The notes under the pieces are model-generated. The model was given only the letters and a program-made list of their open reading frames with translations. It ran no database searches and was not told the DNA's origin. Position numbers and translations under genes: made by a program. This document shows, in pieces, positions 5,093 to 5,919 of a stretch of 5,919 nt of DNA. Position 1 is the stretch's first letter. Each line of letters opens with the position of its first letter. The stretch comes from Gemmataceae bacterium (lineage in GTDB: Bacteria > Planctomycetota > Planctomycetia > Gemmatales > Gemmataceae), in contig SIAL01000229.1 of NCBI GenBank assembly GCA_009691815.1, positions 1-5,919 on the forward strand, written 5' to 3'.

Positions 5093-5919
5093 ATGCGAGG
5101 AAGATCCGCAAACCCGGCAGAACCGCAATACTTGGCCCGAAATCCCGGGTGGCAAGCGGCGTTTGCAATCGGGTTTTGCCTCCTTAATGGGGGCTGCGCC
5201 CTTACTTGGGACGAGGTCACCAGCCGGGATTTCCGGGTAAAAAACCTGTTCAAAGCGGCGGAACCGCCTTTGGTTATCTTGGAAACCTCCACCGATGGAG
5301 ATAAACGGGCCAAAGCTCTGGCTGCTCTCAAAGAGCCCCTTTCCAATGGGGGCACACCCGAAGAACAGAACAAAATCATTGAAATTCTGTCCAACGCCGC
5401 CATGAACGACAGACAGCCCCTTTCTCGCCTTAGGGCCATCGAAACCCTTGGAAATTTTCTGGATGAACGGGCCGTCGATTCCCTTAAAGAAGCCTACTAC
5501 CGCGCGGGAACATTCAATCCGGAAATCGCCACCAATATCAAGTGCCAGGCTCTATTCGCCCTTGGCAAACATGCGGATTTGCGCGCCCTTGACCTGATTA
5601 TAAAGGTCCTGAGGGAACCCCCTGTGATCGGTTCCGAGATAGAAAAACAGAACAAGATGGACGAAAAAATTACGGCGGCCCGGGCACTTGGCTCGTTTAA
5701 TCAGTCCCATTCCACCGAAACGCTTTTGGGAATTCTCAAAGCGGAAACAGATGTTGCCCTTAGAAATGCGGCCCGCGAATCTCTGGAAAAGATCACAGGC
5801 AAAGAACTTCCCACCGATTACACCGCCTGGGAAGAGATCCTTCACGATTCCGACGCCTTCAAAAAGGCACCCAACAAAACCTTTTTGACCGATTTGACCC
5901 GCATGACCGGGCTGTCTCG
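5093..5919 (+). CDS. HEAT-repeat lipoprotein, 3' end outside window
   Basis: An open frame from ATG 5093 runs 275 codons to the right edge without a stop. The start is fixed by GAGG seven bases upstream and an in-frame TGA at 5081. The N-terminus has an unusually long polar stretch (1-19), a short hydrophobic core WQAAFAIGFCLLN (20-32), and a lipobox-like NGGC with cysteine 35, suggesting export and lipid anchoring. TWDEVTSRDF (39-47 region) follows, a stretch recalled from planctomycete lipoproteins. The body is a chain of HEAT-like helix pairs: DGDKRAKALAALKEP (68-82), SRLRAIETLGNFLDERAVDSL (111-131), CQALFALGKHADLRALDLI (151-169), TAARALGSFNQSHSTETLLGIL (194-215) and VALRNAARESLEKITG (221-236). 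Such repeats form protein-binding scaffolds and have no enzyme activity of their own. The partner is unknown. The gene is divergent from the kinase, 272 bases away. The weak point is the lipobox, which has Asn at -3 and no Leu there. Confidence 0.82.
   Translation, partial: MRGRSANPAEPQYLARNPGWQAAFAIGFCLLNGGCALTWDEVTSRDFRVKNLFKAAEPPLVILETSTDGDKRAKALAALKEPLSNGGTPEEQNKIIEILSNAAMNDRQPLSRLRAIETLGNFLDERAVDSLKEAYYRAGTFNPEIATNIKCQALFALGKHADLRALDLIIKVLREPPVIGSEIEKQNKMDEKITAARALGSFNQSHSTETLLGILKAETDVALRNAARESLEKITGKELPTDYTAWEEILHDSDAFKKAPNKTFLTDLTRMTGLS

Noticed and set aside
4897..5439. 180-residue open frame on the - strand
   Set aside because: It lies opposite the HEAT lipoprotein, whose codons give repeated HEAT motifs, a lipobox and a good ribosome site. 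The antisense product is basic and low-complexity with no family motif.

Overview
The window looks like a bacterial chromosome segment, most probably from Planctomycetota and perhaps near Gemmatales. This rests on family style: a Ser/Thr kinase with a helical N-terminal extension ending in an LTAWQLERIL-type motif, a HEAT-repeat lipoprotein starting with TWDEVTSRDF after its lipobox cysteine, a family 4 uracil-DNA glycosylase with a long N-terminal extension, and a HAD-type C-terminus with a DEARREGVNLWKR stretch. No rRNA or marker gene confirms it, so the lineage is an inference. There is no tRNA, transposase, CRISPR array or phage gene.

Layout, left to right. (1) 1-206, + strand: the 3' end of a HAD-like hydrolase gene. 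(2) 249-2365, - strand: a two-gene unit, a secreted N-formylglutamate amidohydrolase-like protein (1463-2365) followed by a multipass HGSNAT/DUF5009-like acyltransferase (249-1466). The two overlap by four bases (ATGA), so they are probably co-transcribed and translationally coupled. (3) 2366-2454: a divergent intergenic region with a perfect inverted repeat, TGTATA-CAA-TATACA, inside promoter-like sequence for both directions. (4) 2455-3351, + strand: a family 4 Fe-S uracil-DNA glycosylase. (5) 3375-4820, - strand: a soluble Ser/Thr protein kinase fused to a C-terminal receiver domain that has lost several signature residues. (6) 4821-5092: a 272-base divergent intergenic region with an exact 19-bp tandem duplication and some inverted repeats. 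(7) 5093-5919, + strand: a HEAT-repeat lipoprotein running off the right edge.

How the genes relate: only the amidohydrolase/acyltransferase pair has strong evidence of working together, probably on an envelope or extracellular substrate, because one product is exported and the other is a membrane protein. The kinase and the HEAT lipoprotein share an upstream region, but a functional link is not shown. The glycosylase is a base-excision repair gene with no evident partner here. No known defence or mobile system is present. The most unusual items are the kinase-degenerate receiver fusion, the amidohydrolase-acyltransferase pair, the shared palindrome at 2389-2403 and the 19-bp tandem repeat at 4872-4910.
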